64,000 nt of DNA from JANXZS01 sp963797255 (GCA_963797255.1 CAWCOV010000001.1:496001-560000); one strand, 5' to 3'; shown: positions 1-8,485, counted from the stretch's first letter. A program made the numbers and translations. The notes: generated by a model not told the origin, from the letters alone.

Positions 1-60
1 GCGTTGCTGGGCCGCGCTCCCGGTGTCAACCCAATCTTCCACCTGGGCAATTCGGCATAA
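1..60 (+). CDS. C-terminal end of an unidentified protein (cut by window edge)
   Basis: Frame 1 is open from the first base to a TAA at 58-60 and gives 19 residues ending in IFHLGNSA. It lies only 24 bases before the next same-strand gene, so it is probably the tail of an upstream gene. Too little is visible to name a family. Confidence 0.4.
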   Translation, partial: ALLGRAPGVNPIFHLGNSA

Positions 61-84
61 GAGAATCGGGAGGTGCTCAAAGCA

Positions 85-444
85 ATGACCGACCCAGTCG
101 AACTGCTAACGGAGGCATACCGAGCCTTCAACGCCCGCGAGATCGACGCGGTGCTGGCCATCATGCACCACGACGTTGACTGGCCCAACGGCATGGAAGG
201 TGGTCGTGTACACGGGCACCAGGGAGTCCGCGATTACTGGACGCGTCAGTGGGCCATTATCAATCCTCGCGTTGATCCGGTGAGCTTTGAATCCCCCGAT
301 CGCAACCGAACAGCCGTCCTCGTCCACCAGGTAGTTCACGACCTCGACGGATTGCTTCTAGCCGATCAGATGGTGCAACACGTCTACTTCATTGAGGATG
401 GCCTGATCCGCCGCATGGAGATCCTGCCGGCGGAACCTGAATAG
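85..444 (+). CDS. SnoaL-like / NTF2-fold protein
   Basis: A 119-residue protein with the pattern of the SnoaL-like branch of the NTF2 fold: an N-terminal helix (PVELLTEAYRAFNAREID), then DVDWPNG, a GHQGVRDYW segment and a C-terminal beta stretch. Members are small cone-shaped proteins that bind or isomerise small hydrophobic molecules, or act as polyketide cyclase-like or stress proteins; the substrate cannot be told here. An in-frame GTG at 73 is possible, but a GGAGG at about 68-72 abuts it and is better spaced for the ATG at 85, so that start is chosen. No signal peptide. It is followed by the tRNA-Leu gene and its own promoter, so it probably ends its transcription unit. Family call fairly sure, function unknown. 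Confidence 0.8.
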   Translation: MTDPVELLTEAYRAFNAREIDAVLAIMHHDVDWPNGMEGGRVHGHQGVRDYWTRQWAIINPRVDPVSFESPDRNRTAVLVHQVVHDLDGLLLADQMVQHVYFIEDGLIRRMEILPAEPE

Positions 445-468
445 GCAGCGCAATCCGCCCGGGCGCTT

Positions 469-497
469 TTGGATTCTGCGAGTTGCTTTGGTATACT
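469..497 (+). promoter_or_regulatory. Predicted sigma-70 promoter of tRNA-Leu
   Basis: TTGGAT at 469-474 and TATACT at 492-497 are 17 bases apart. The -10 box matches the consensus at five of six bases, the -35 only at three. It lies 24 bases upstream of the tRNA 5' end, which fits a tRNA promoter. Confidence 0.5.
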
Positions 498-521
498 CAA
501 CAACGGATCGTTCCATGTAAT

Positions 522-608
522 GCGGAAGTGGCGAAATTGGCAGACGCACTAGCTTGAGGTGCTAGCGGGCGCAAGCTCATAGGGGTTCAAGTCCCCTCTT
601 CCGCACCA
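522..608 (+). tRNA. tRNA-Leu (anticodon GAG)
   Basis: An 87-base class II tRNA. The acceptor arm GCGGAAG pairs with CTTCCGC, followed by an encoded CCA at 606-608. The D-arm contains the AATTGGC segment. The anticodon stem CTAGC/GCTAG encloses the loop TTGAGGT with GAG at 556-558, reading CUC/CUU leucine codons. The long variable arm (GGGC GCAA GCTC) is typical of tRNA-Leu, and the T-arm carries GGTTCAAGTCC. All arms fold without mismatch, so the gene looks functional. Confidence 0.97.
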
Positions 609-668
609 CACGAATAACCCACCCATTTCCCGGAGGATTTCTTCCGGACGAGGTTTTCAAGAATACCA

Positions 669-974
669 ATGAATTTCCTTCTGTATTTCGTGATCGTGCT
701 GCACGTTATCGTCTCGCTCTTTCTGATTGGTGTCGTCCTGCTGCAGCAGGGCAAGAGCGCGGATCTCGCCGGTGCTTTCGGCGGCCAGGGATCGCAGACG
801 GCCTTCGGGCCTCGCGGCGCAGCCAACCTGCTCACCCGGCTTACTACCTGGTCCGCGATTCTCTTCACCATCACTTCCATCAGCCTGACGATTCTCATGG
901 CCCGCCACCACGGCGGCTCAAATTCCGTGCTCGAAGGCACCACGACCTCCGCCCCGGCAAAATCCGGCAAGTAG
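669..974 (+). CDS. secG: Preprotein translocase subunit SecG
   Basis: A 101-residue inner-membrane protein, the small accessory subunit of the SecYEG protein-export channel. Two membrane segments are visible (about residues 3-24 and 58-76), joined by the family's signature loop with LLQQGKSADLAGAFGG and a QTAFGPRGAANLLTRLT stretch. The C-terminal tail is hydrophilic and rich in Ser, Thr and Ala, as in other bacterial SecG. It lies 60 bases after tRNA-Leu and ends just before a strong terminator, so it is either monocistronic or co-transcribed with the tRNA. Length and both motifs agree with an intact secG. Confidence 0.97.
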   Translation: MNFLLYFVIVLHVIVSLFLIGVVLLQQGKSADLAGAFGGQGSQTAFGPRGAANLLTRLTTWSAILFTITSISLTILMARHHGGSNSVLEGTTTSAPAKSGK

Positions 975-993
975 CTTCGCTCTCCGATACACC

Positions 994-1020
994 AAAGGCA
1001 GGCCCTCCAGCCTGCCTTTT
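994..1020 (+). terminator. Rho-independent terminator after secG (copy 1 of a duplicated element)
   Basis: AAAGGCAGG at 994-1002 pairs perfectly with CCTGCCTTT at 1011-1019 around an 8-base loop and runs into TTTT. The element plus flanks (992-1029) recurs at 3397-3434 with 32 of 38 bases identical; only the six loop bases differ. Confidence 0.85.
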
Positions 1021-1029
1021 CTCATGCCC

Positions 1030-1338
1030 GCAACTGGCAGAATTTAAAGCTTACCGACGTCGGCGAGCCGGAAATCATGTATCAGAATTTGCTCTCCGGG
1101 CATTTGATCCCGATCCCGCGCCATGACTAAACTTCTGCCCGCGATGTAACGTTGGGGCCATCCTTGCCACCATCCATTCGGAATTGGACGGCCGGCTGAG
1201 CGAACGCGGCTCGAAAACCCAAGATGTGATTTACCTCTGCTTGAATCCAGCCTCGGCAGAGTTCCCGGTTAAGCAAGCCAATGAATCGGTTCCCCGCTGA
1301 CGGGCCTCAGAACATCCTTCGCACTCCATGAGGAAGAT
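1030..1338. other. Intergenic region without a recognisable gene
   Basis: 309 bases between the secG terminator and the next gene. No open frame with a plausible start and ribosome site was found on either strand. A GAGGAAG ribosome site for the downstream gene lies at 1330-1336. The rest may be the left edge of an inserted segment. Confidence 0.5.
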
Positions 1339-2103
1339 ATGACCTCGCCGAAAATCAAAAACTTCAATCAAGGTGTCGCCTCAAAAACCCTTGAAATCCA
1401 CGATGCACTCTCCGAAGTCGTGAAGGGAGTCAATCGCAAAGTCTCGCACCGGTCTGATCTTGTCGCCGCAATCCTGTCGGTTTCTGAGGATCGCTCCTGG
1501 CTCAAGGTGAAGCTCTGCACCGGACGCGTGATCGATGTCCCAGTCTCTGTCTTGAAGAATGTCGTCCCCCTTGGAACAGCAAAGAGTGACGATGAATCTT
1601 TTGGGATTGCATCGGGTGAAATCGACGTATCCACCGATGCCGGTAAGTTAATAAGGCAGATGGCCGACGAAGTCCTGCGAATGTCCCGGTTGCTCGAGAC
1701 TGCACATCACAGGCTGCGCTTGCATGAAGCGGGCATAACTGCAGGTCAGAACGGCGCGAACAGTAGTCAATTGAATCGCCCCTCTGTCACGCTCGCGTCG
1801 TTCGACACGGTGTTACCCGAGACAATTATCAAAATTCCATTTTCCGGCGTTGCTGGTTTTCCCAAGTCCGTCTACTACGGAAAGCCAACCTTTCAATACA
1901 TCCAGCAATGGAGCGTCTTTCAGCTCTTGAATTGCTATCTCACGCAACCGCCGATCGTTGTTGCCACGGGCCACGATGGAAACCGGCCCGACAGGGTCAC
2001 GGAAATTCAATTCGTTTTAGACGCCGCCGCAGGCACTCCGTTGGGATCTTCCTACAACGCGACGCTAGAACTCGACCTGGTCCTGGTCCAGGAAACCACT
2101 TAA
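1339..2103 (+). CDS. Protein of unknown function, coiled-coil middle and beta-rich C-terminus
   Basis: 254 residues, no family recognised. The N-terminal third (about 1-90) alternates charged helices with a short beta unit (LKVKLCTGRVIDVPVSVL) that resembles a small SH3- or Tudor-like barrel. Residues about 105-135 form a helix rich in Leu, Arg and Glu that could be a coiled coil. The final 95 residues look like a beta-sandwich (IIKIPFSGVAGF ... ATLELDLVLVQE). No signal peptide or membrane segment. The start has a good GAGGAAG site three to eight bases upstream. It is 57 bases before the LGFP-repeat gene on the same strand, so the two probably form an operon, and both lie between duplicate terminators. 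Base composition looks less GC-rich than the neighbours, which fits lateral gain. Confidence 0.75.
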   Translation: MTSPKIKNFNQGVASKTLEIHDALSEVVKGVNRKVSHRSDLVAAILSVSEDRSWLKVKLCTGRVIDVPVSVLKNVVPLGTAKSDDESFGIASGEIDVSTDAGKLIRQMADEVLRMSRLLETAHHRLRLHEAGITAGQNGANSSQLNRPSVTLASFDTVLPETIIKIPFSGVAGFPKSVYYGKPTFQYIQQWSVFQLLNCYLTQPPIVVATGHDGNRPDRVTEIQFVLDAAAGTPLGSSYNATLELDLVLVQETT

Positions 2104-2160
2104 TTCGCTTCGAGTGGAACGCATGGATCACCAAACAATTAAAAGGAGTAGAGGTGCTTT

Positions 2161-3312
2161 ATGAGTGTAGGAGTAATAGGCAATCCCCAGACTGAATGGG
2201 CGCAGCAAGCGATCGATGCCAAGGCGGCGCAGATGAACCTCGGCGCACCAGCCTCCGACTTACAATCGATCGATTTCTATACCTACATGCAGTCATTTCA
2301 GAGTGGCTCCGATGTGTATTGGACATTGCAGACTGGCGCATTCGAGGTCCACGGCGAAATCAAAAGAAAATATGCCCAGTGGGGCGGAGCAGCCGGATTC
2401 CTTGGCGTCCCGGTAACCGACGAGAGTGGAACACCGGATGGCAGGGGTAGATTCAATCACTTCCTCAATGGTGGTTCCATCTACTGGACCCCACAAACCG
2501 GACCTATGACCGTGAGCGGTGCGATTCGAGACAAATGGGCGTCCCAAGGATGGGAGCAAGGCCCGGTCGGCTATCCCGTCACCGATCAAGTTCGATGGCG
2601 CACCATCGATCCCACCGTGGATCAGTTCATCACTTGGAACAAGTTTCAGAATGGAGCCATCGTCACAACCAAAAATGTGACGGATTTTGCGGGCTTAGCT
2701 CACATCACGCCCGATCAGCTTCAATACCTGGTGCACAGAGCCGTGGACAATGCCATCCACCAGCTTCCCGACAATATCGGTCTCTATCCCGAAATTCTGA
2801 CGACCGGAGTTACCGACTGGGGCTACGACTTCGAGGCCAGCACGGATCGCACTGTCAGCTTCAAGCTGCATGGCTTCCACGACAACGGGGTATTGGGTGA
2901 CGCAGAGTTCCACTTCTGGTTCGCTTTGAAGTTTTCACTTTCGGTCGATCCTACCTCGTTTACCGATCCCTGGTTCCGGAGTCTGCAGGTAGAACTGGTT
3001 CCCGGTTCCGTTGGAATCGATGTCGACGGCATCAGCGGCTGGTTTGCGAACGAAGCAGAGTACAAGCAGAAGATCGAGGCTGGATTCGCTGCGCACGCAA
3101 ACATCCGGTCCTTCCCGGTGACGACGTACCTTGATCAAAGTCAGCCGGCTCCTCCTCACGATCAGGTCAACCTCATAGTCATTGATCTCATCACGACAGC
3201 AGCAGGAGGAATCGATTTCCTGATCACACCGGAGCCGCCGTTCGCGGGCACCGACGGAAGCTGGGTGCCGCTGATTCAATCCAAGCTCGATGATTTCGTA
3301 AGCAACTTCTAA
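2161..3312 (+). CDS. LGFP-repeat protein with unknown C-terminal domain
   Basis: 383 residues. Residues about 55-165 hold two or three LGFP-type repeats: YAQWGGAAGFLGVPVTDE, then GGSIYWTPQTGPMTVSGAI, then KWASQGWEQGPVGYPVTDQ, then FQNGAIVTT. In other bacteria such repeats occur in cell-wall or secreted proteins and are thought to bind envelope polymers. The C-terminal 200 residues (HITPDQLQYLVHRAVDNAI ... PLIQSKLDDFVSNF) have no family I recognise. No signal peptide is visible, which is odd for an LGFP protein. An AAAAGGAG and a GAGGTG lie just upstream of the ATG. It is downstream of the 1339 gene and followed by a terminator. The repeat call is fairly sure; the function is unknown. Confidence 0.85.
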   Translation: MSVGVIGNPQTEWAQQAIDAKAAQMNLGAPASDLQSIDFYTYMQSFQSGSDVYWTLQTGAFEVHGEIKRKYAQWGGAAGFLGVPVTDESGTPDGRGRFNHFLNGGSIYWTPQTGPMTVSGAIRDKWASQGWEQGPVGYPVTDQVRWRTIDPTVDQFITWNKFQNGAIVTTKNVTDFAGLAHITPDQLQYLVHRAVDNAIHQLPDNIGLYPEILTTGVTDWGYDFEASTDRTVSFKLHGFHDNGVLGDAEFHFWFALKFSLSVDPTSFTDPWFRSLQVELVPGSVGIDVDGISGWFANEAEYKQKIEAGFAAHANIRSFPVTTYLDQSQPAPPHDQVNLIVIDLITTAAGGIDFLITPEPPFAGTDGSWVPLIQSKLDDFVSNF

Positions 3313-3398
3313 ACCGCACGGGATCGGATGACCGAACGATCGTCCGGTCCCGTCGTTCCTTAAGCGGCTGATCCAACACGCGTGGAATCTCAATCGCC

Positions 3399-3426
3399 AA
3401 AGGCAGGCCATTGCGCCTGCCTTTTC
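3399..3426 (+). terminator. Rho-independent terminator (copy 2 of the duplicated element)
   Basis: AAAGGCAGG at 3399-3407 pairs with CCTGCCTTT at 3416-3424 and is followed by TT. With flanks (3397-3434) it repeats the element after secG, including the trailing CTCATGCCC. It serves the LGFP-repeat gene and marks the right edge of the island. Confidence 0.85.
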
Positions 3427-3545
3427 TCATGCCCTATTTTGGGCGCGCTCCGCAGCCGAACATCCACGATTACTCTTCCTCGAATAATTTCCTCATGAAT
3501 CCGATCCGCATTGTCTATCCTTATTTGTTACGTGGAGAAAAAAGC

Positions 3546-5552
3546 ATGTTGCGATGGAAGTGTTCCGGCTGGTGTTTTTTGTCTGTTTTGGCCTTTGTTG
3601 GTGCGCCTGTGTGCCGCGCTCAGTCAACTCCCGTGGAAGTTACTTCTCCCGATCATCGAATCACGCTGCGCTTTACAGTGCAGCCTGTCAAAGGGGCAGG
3701 AGGCCGGGCACGACGGACAGCTTGTGTATTCTGTCGCGTTCAATGGAAAGGCTGCCTTTGAGAATTCTGCTCTCGGCCTGGAGTTGGCCAACCAGCCCAC
3801 ACTTGGGAGCGCTGTTCATATTGCCGGCAGCACCCCAAGCTCAGGCGTGGACGATTACACGCTGATCGCCGGCAAAGCCTCCGCGATCCACGACGCCTAT
3901 AACAGCCTGACTGTCCACGCCGCGGAGAGCGCATCTCCCGGCACGAAATTTTGATATCGAAGCGCGTGTTTATAACGGTGCAATCGCTTTCCGATATCAC
4001 GTCCCCCAGCAGGCGGCGCTGTCGCGGTATCAGCTCACACAGGAGGACACGGAATTTCGCCCAGTCATGGACGCTTACGCATGGGCATTGCGTCTTCCGA
4101 ACTACGAGAGTGCCTACGAGAGCGAGTATGTGCCCATGGCTTTGAGCGCACTGAGCAATCAGGGAGGCGTAGCCAGTCATATTCTCAACGGTGCGCCAAT
4201 GTTGATGCACCTGCCCGGCATAGCCTGGGCCGCGGTGGGAGACGCCTACCTTGAAGGAAACGCCGCGATGTATCTCGAAAATCCTACCGGCAGCTGGATG
4301 GGCCATTACCTCGTCAGCAAGATTTCGCCTCGGCTCGACGGGAAAGGACCCGGCAGTGGACGCAAGCCTTCCTCACGACAGCGCGTGGCGGGTGATCCAA
4401 CTCGGGGATACACCGGGTGAGTTGGTCGAATCGAATGTGTTTACCGATCTCAATCCTGCGAATCGTGTTGCGGACACAAGCTGGATTCATCCTGGCAAAG
4501 CTTCATGGGACTGGTGGAATGGCGATCTTGGTCCGGATGGCAAGTCCGCGTACACAACAAAAAACATGGAGTACTACGTCGACTTCGCGGCAGAGTCGGG
4601 ATTTCCGTACATGATGCTGGACGCAGGCTGGACAGGCAAAGACATCACCAAAATGCGCGGCAATGTCGATGTGCCGGAACTGGTGCGGTATGCCGCGAAG
4701 AAGAATGTGAAGGTATGGATTTGGCTGTACTCAAAATACGTCGCCACGCAGATGAAGGATGCGTTCCCGCTGTATGAAAAATGGGGAGTGGCCGGCGTGA
4801 AGATCGACTTTGTCCTGCGCAACGATCAGGAAGGGATCAACTGGTATTACGACGTGGCGAAGTTGGCCGCCGAACATCATCTCATGGTCGATTTTCACGG
4901 CGGCACGCAGCCCTGGGGCATCCAGAGAACTTATCCCAATATTCTTAATTACGAATCGGTCCTTGGCCTGGAGCAAAACAAGGCAGGAACCCGCGACGGT
5001 CCGATCAACCGCACAACGTTTCCATTCACGCGCATGTTAAGCGGCCCAATGGACTATACGCCGGGAGGCTTCGACAACGTTACGCCGGAAAATTTTGTAG
5101 CACGCGACGAAAGACCTATGGTCACGGGTACTCGCGCGCAACAATTGGCGCTGTACGTTGTTTTCGAAGAACCGCTGGCAATGGTTTCCGATGTACCTTC
5201 GGCATATGCCAACGAGCCGAGCTTCCAGTTCATTAAGGATGTTCCCACTGCATGGGACGCGACGCGCGTAGTCAATGGAACGCCGGGTGAATTCGTAACG
5301 ATTGCACGGCAGCACGGCAATGAATGGTACCTGGGAAGCCTGACTAACTGGACAGCGCGCGATCTGCGTGTTCCATTGAGTTTTCTCGGGAGTGGGAAAT
5401 ACGAGGCGCAGATCTACGAAGATACCGCCGATGCCGAGCAGAATCCAAAGCATGTGTCCATTCGCCGGCAAAATGTTCAGGGCAGCGATACACTCACGTT
5501 GCATTTAGCCGGTGGGGGCGGCTGCGCGATTCGGTTTGTGCCGAAAAACTAA
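3546..5552 (+). pseudogene. Glycoside hydrolase family 97 enzyme, disrupted by three +1 frameshifts
   Basis: Read across three frames this is one GH97 alpha-glucosidase/alpha-galactosidase-like protein of about 665 residues. A signal peptide starts at ATG 3546 (hydrophobic core to VCRAQS). Segment 1 (3546 to about 3692) continues in the next frame as GQLVYSVAFNGKAAF, then as DIEARVYNGAIAFRYHVP from 3953, then as DPAVDASLPHDSAWRVIQL from about 4345 to the stop. Shifts fall at AAAGGGG (3690-3696), AAATTTT (3947-3952) and GGGAAAGG (4340-4347); each adds one base, so the last segment is back in the first frame. The C-terminal 400 residues (TIM-barrel domain with SWDWWNGDLG, YMMLDAGWTG, GVKIDFVLRNDQE, NYESVLGLEQ) are intact. 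Either a decayed gene or uncorrected homopolymer errors. Confidence 0.88.
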
Positions 5553-5831
5553 CAGCTACTAACGCCGTTATACGTGTTCGAAGTTGGAGAGCGTCGGCCG
5601 GTCTTGTCGCTCGTCTAAGTGCGGCCAAATGGAGCGAACCATCGTCTCCTGTGCACTGACTGCTCGCGCATCGATGGTGGCTGATTCCTACCGCGACACC
5701 CTGGCTCGCCGTGAATAGCTCTGTCCCGATCGTCATCCCTCTTAGGCTCGATCTTCAAGTACAGCGGAAGCCATGCCACTCGCAAACGCGGAACTCAACG
5801 CTATACTAGTGAAGCTTCAGCGGAGCTCCCG

Positions 5832-6602
5832 ATGCGCGTGTGGCCTTTGCTTGCTGGATTCCTCACAACATTCGCCGTTTCCATCTCTCTTGCACAGCAA
5901 CCAGACAGTAAAGACAGTACGCACGTTGTCAGCGCGCCAGACGGTGGCCAGAGCAGCGTGATGGAAAGCATTTTCGTTCCGCCTAAGGCCGGCGCTCCAT
6001 TTAGCTTCACGCTTTACGCCGAGTGGACTCGCACACTAAGCAACGGAGGCACCTTCACCCTCATCAATGATCGACGCATTCTTCGCGATGGCCGAGGACG
6101 CATCTATCAAGAGCGCGTTGCTCTTAGCCCCAAGGGCGAAAACACCACGAAGACCGTCACCGTCATCCAAATCACTGACCCCGAGAATCACACGTGGTAC
6201 AACTGCATCGTCCACACCAGGATTTGCGACCTCTACCACTACCGCCACAGCAACACAGACAAGTTTGTGCCTGCACGTAAAAGCGATACTGCCCATGCCC
6301 CCGGAAGTATCCGCGAAGAAGATCTAGGGGTTTCAAACACGCTGGGAGAGGACACGCATGGCTACCGTGAAACCCACACAATCAATCCGGGAACCGCTGC
6401 CAATAATCAGCCGATGGTCAGCGTACGCGAGTTCTGGTATTCGCCGCGCCTCGCCCTTAACCTTATTTCGACAGTAGACGATCCGCTTTCAGGACACCAG
6501 GTATTTACCGTGCGCGACCTTTCCCCTTACGAGCCTGATCCAGCAATTTTCGAAATTCCTTCCGGCTACACCGTTGTGGACCACCGCGCGGAAAAAGAGT
6601 AG
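5832..6602 (+). CDS. Secreted protein of unknown function
   Basis: 256 residues with a clear signal peptide (MRVWPLLAGFLTTFAVSISLA, cleavage near AQQ). The mature part is soluble and beta-rich: repeated short strands (FSFTLYAEWTRTLSNGG, RILRDGRGRIYQERV, VTVIQITDPENHTWY) and a closing segment EPDPAIFEIPSGYTVVDHR. Proteins with this 'DGRGRIYQER ... FEIPSGYTV' layout are common secreted hypotheticals in soil Acidobacteria; no enzymatic motif is seen. The ATG has a GGAG about 8 bases upstream. A TATACT at 5802-5807 could be its -10 box but no good -35 is visible. It is a single gene upstream of the blaI-like operon. Confidence 0.85.
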   Translation: MRVWPLLAGFLTTFAVSISLAQQPDSKDSTHVVSAPDGGQSSVMESIFVPPKAGAPFSFTLYAEWTRTLSNGGTFTLINDRRILRDGRGRIYQERVALSPKGENTTKTVTVIQITDPENHTWYNCIVHTRICDLYHYRHSNTDKFVPARKSDTAHAPGSIREEDLGVSNTLGEDTHGYRETHTINPGTAANNQPMVSVREFWYSPRLALNLISTVDDPLSGHQVFTVRDLSPYEPDPAIFEIPSGYTVVDHRAEKE

Positions 6603-6680
6603 CGCTGTCCGGCAATCGTCAATCCTCACAATTCAAAACTACAACGATGCGGTGCGACCTGGAGTCTCCACGATGATCTC

Positions 6681-6737
6681 CTAAACTTTTAGTTGACAGC
6701 TGATATCCAACGCGCTAATCTCCTATTCTCTTAGGAG
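6681..6737 (+). promoter_or_regulatory. Predicted promoter and repressor operator of the BlaI/BlaR1-like operon
   Basis: TTGACA at 6693-6698 is a perfect -35 box with TAATCT 17 bases downstream (6716-6721). Two dyads overlap it: CTAAA CT TTTAG at 6681-6692, ending just before the -35 box, and CTCCTA-6-TAGGAG at 6720-6737, covering the region after the -10 and including the ribosome site. Two dyads around the promoter are what autoregulation by a BlaI/MecI-type dimer would need. Confidence 0.6.
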
Positions 6738-6743
6738 ATGCCC

Positions 6744-7127
6744 ATGGCGAAACAACCCGGCAAGCATGGTTTGACCAAACTTGAGCTCCGCGTCATGCAA
6801 GTGATTTGGAAACTTGGCAGTAGCTCCGTCACCGCTGTACAGCAGGCCTTGGACCCACCGCTCGCCTACACCACTGTGCAGACAATGCTGAACATTCTTG
6901 AACGTAAGGGGAAACTCCGGCGGGAGTTGCAGGGCCGCGCCTACGTCTACACCGCCAGGATCAGCGAATCCAAGGCGATGGGACAGGGCGTGCGCGATCT
7001 GATTGATCGGATGTTTGGCGGCTCGAGCGAGGAACTGGTGATGAGCCTCCTCAAGAACCGGCAGATCGATGCGAAAAAATTGGCCCAGCTGACCGAGCGA
7101 TTCAATCAGGAAGCGGGTGAGCCATGA
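6744..7127 (+). CDS. BlaI/MecI/CopY-family transcriptional repressor
   Basis: 127 residues with the family's N-terminal winged helix: LTKLELRVMQVIWKLGSSSV, TAVQQALDPPLAYTTVQTML and ILERKGKLRREL (recognition helix and wing), then a C-terminal dimerisation helix pair (SLLKNRQIDAKKLAQLTERF). Members repress their own operon and are cleaved when the partner M56 peptidase senses a signal. ATGs occur at 6738 and 6744; the TTAGGAG ribosome site ends at 6737, so 6744 is the better start. Its stop overlaps the start of the BlaR1-like gene (ATGA), showing translational coupling. No beta-lactamase is nearby, so the pair probably controls something other than beta-lactam resistance. Confidence 0.93.
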   Translation: MAKQPGKHGLTKLELRVMQVIWKLGSSSVTAVQQALDPPLAYTTVQTMLNILERKGKLRRELQGRAYVYTARISESKAMGQGVRDLIDRMFGGSSEELVMSLLKNRQIDAKKLAQLTERFNQEAGEP

Positions 7128-8464
7128 AAAACTTCGAGTCGTGGATGCTTTCCTATTTCGTTAGCTCGTTGTGGCAGATCCCTCTGCTCTTTGCCGGCGG
7201 TTGGCTCGCGGCACGAGCGCTCCGAAGCGTCTCCAGTGCCGCCGAACACCGTGTGTGGGTCACTGTGCTTTTAGCTCAGAGTCTCCTGCCGGCGTGTTCG
7301 AAATTGCCGTGGGGGTGGTTGCGATCCATCCTCCTCTGGGGCCGTACACCTTTTCACGCCGGCGATGCTCACGTATCTGTCTCGATGGGCCCCGGAATTC
7401 CTTTGGGCATCCTCCATTTACCGCCGCTCCTGCTTGCCGTGATCGCGATTGCATACGGTGCAGTGAGCGCCTACTTCGCAGCAAGATTTCTCTGGAGATG
7501 CCACAAGCTTCATACGATACGACTGCATGCGACTGAGTTGGTGCTTACCGGGGATGCGGCGACCTACTGGGAGCAATGCTCAAAGCGGTTCGGAATTAAA
7601 ACCGCATCCATCGCCACCTCCTCACAGATGTTCTCGCCCGTCACCATGGGCCTTGCACGCAAGCTCGTGCTGCTACCCGACGCCATGGTTTCGGGGCTGC
7701 CCGCTGCGGACATGCATACTGTGATCGCTCATGAATTCGCACACATGCATCGCAATGACTTTCTGAAAAACGTGGTCTATGAGTTTCTGTCCCTGCCGGT
7801 GAGTTTTCATCCAGTCTTCCTGCTCACGCGCAAACACATCATGGAGAGCCGCGAGGTGGTCTGTGACGAAATCGCATCTCGAATTGACGGACGGCAGCAA
7901 TACGCACGTTCCCTTCTCCGACTGGCGGCTCTGCTTATAAATGGACGCCTCGCCGGAACTCCACACGCCATCGGAATCTTCGATGCCAACACCTTTGAGA
8001 GGAGAATTATGAGGTTAACCGAAAAGCAATCCGAAATGGGGACCACGCGGCGAGTCGCGACCGCGATAGCATGCATCGCACTCGGACTCATGACTTGCGT
8101 CACGGCGTGGGCAATGCGCATGCAAGTGGATGCGGCCTCTGCTTCCGCTAGCAGCAACGCGGCGCAGTCTGCCGGGCCTCTCTCCGTTCCCGCGTCGGAG
8201 ATGCAAAAACACAAACTGACCGGGGCTCCTCCCACCTATCCCATCGAGGCCAAGAAGGCGGGAATCCAGGGGATTGTGCAGCTAAGCGCAGTCATCGGCA
8301 AGGACGGAACCGTGGAAAACTTGAAGGTCGTCTCCGGTCCCAAAGAATTGCAGCAGGCGTCGCTGGATGCCGTGCGGCAATGGACATACAAGCCCTATCA
8401 GCTGAACGGAGATCCCGTGGAGGTTGCAACCACGATCAACGTGACCTACGCCCTCGCGAAATAG
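7124..8464 (+). CDS. BlaR1-like M56 metallopeptidase with C-terminal TonB domain
   Basis: 446 residues. The N-terminal half has several membrane segments (about 9-30, 42-58, 95-120) and the M56 zinc motif HEFAHMHRND at about 203-212. Another membrane helix (about 306-326, ACIALGLMTCVTAW) leads to a periplasmic C-terminus. In place of the penicillin-binding sensor of true BlaR1 there is a TonB_C-type domain (about 355-446: PPTYPIEAKKAGIQGIVQLS, VVSGPKELQQASLDAVRQW). The peptidase is expected to cleave the upstream BlaI-like repressor in response to an envelope signal. The TonB-like domain could bind a partner protein or peptidoglycan; that is inference. The gene overlaps the repressor gene by four bases and is followed by a terminator. 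Confidence 0.93.
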   Translation: MKNFESWMLSYFVSSLWQIPLLFAGGWLAARALRSVSSAAEHRVWVTVLLAQSLLPACSKLPWGWLRSILLWGRTPFHAGDAHVSVSMGPGIPLGILHLPPLLLAVIAIAYGAVSAYFAARFLWRCHKLHTIRLHATELVLTGDAATYWEQCSKRFGIKTASIATSSQMFSPVTMGLARKLVLLPDAMVSGLPAADMHTVIAHEFAHMHRNDFLKNVVYEFLSLPVSFHPVFLLTRKHIMESREVVCDEIASRIDGRQQYARSLLRLAALLINGRLAGTPHAIGIFDANTFERRIMRLTEKQSEMGTTRRVATAIACIALGLMTCVTAWAMRMQVDAASASASSNAAQSAGPLSVPASEMQKHKLTGAPPTYPIEAKKAGIQGIVQLSAVIGKDGTVENLKVVSGPKELQQASLDAVRQWTYKPYQLNGDPVEVATTINVTYALAK

Positions 8465-8485
8465 ACCTCGAACGCGCAACGCGAA

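Noticed and set aside
587..970. 127-codon minus-strand frame over secG
   Set aside because: Antisense shadow of secG, Arg/Ser-rich, no ribosome site, and it runs into the tRNA 3' end.
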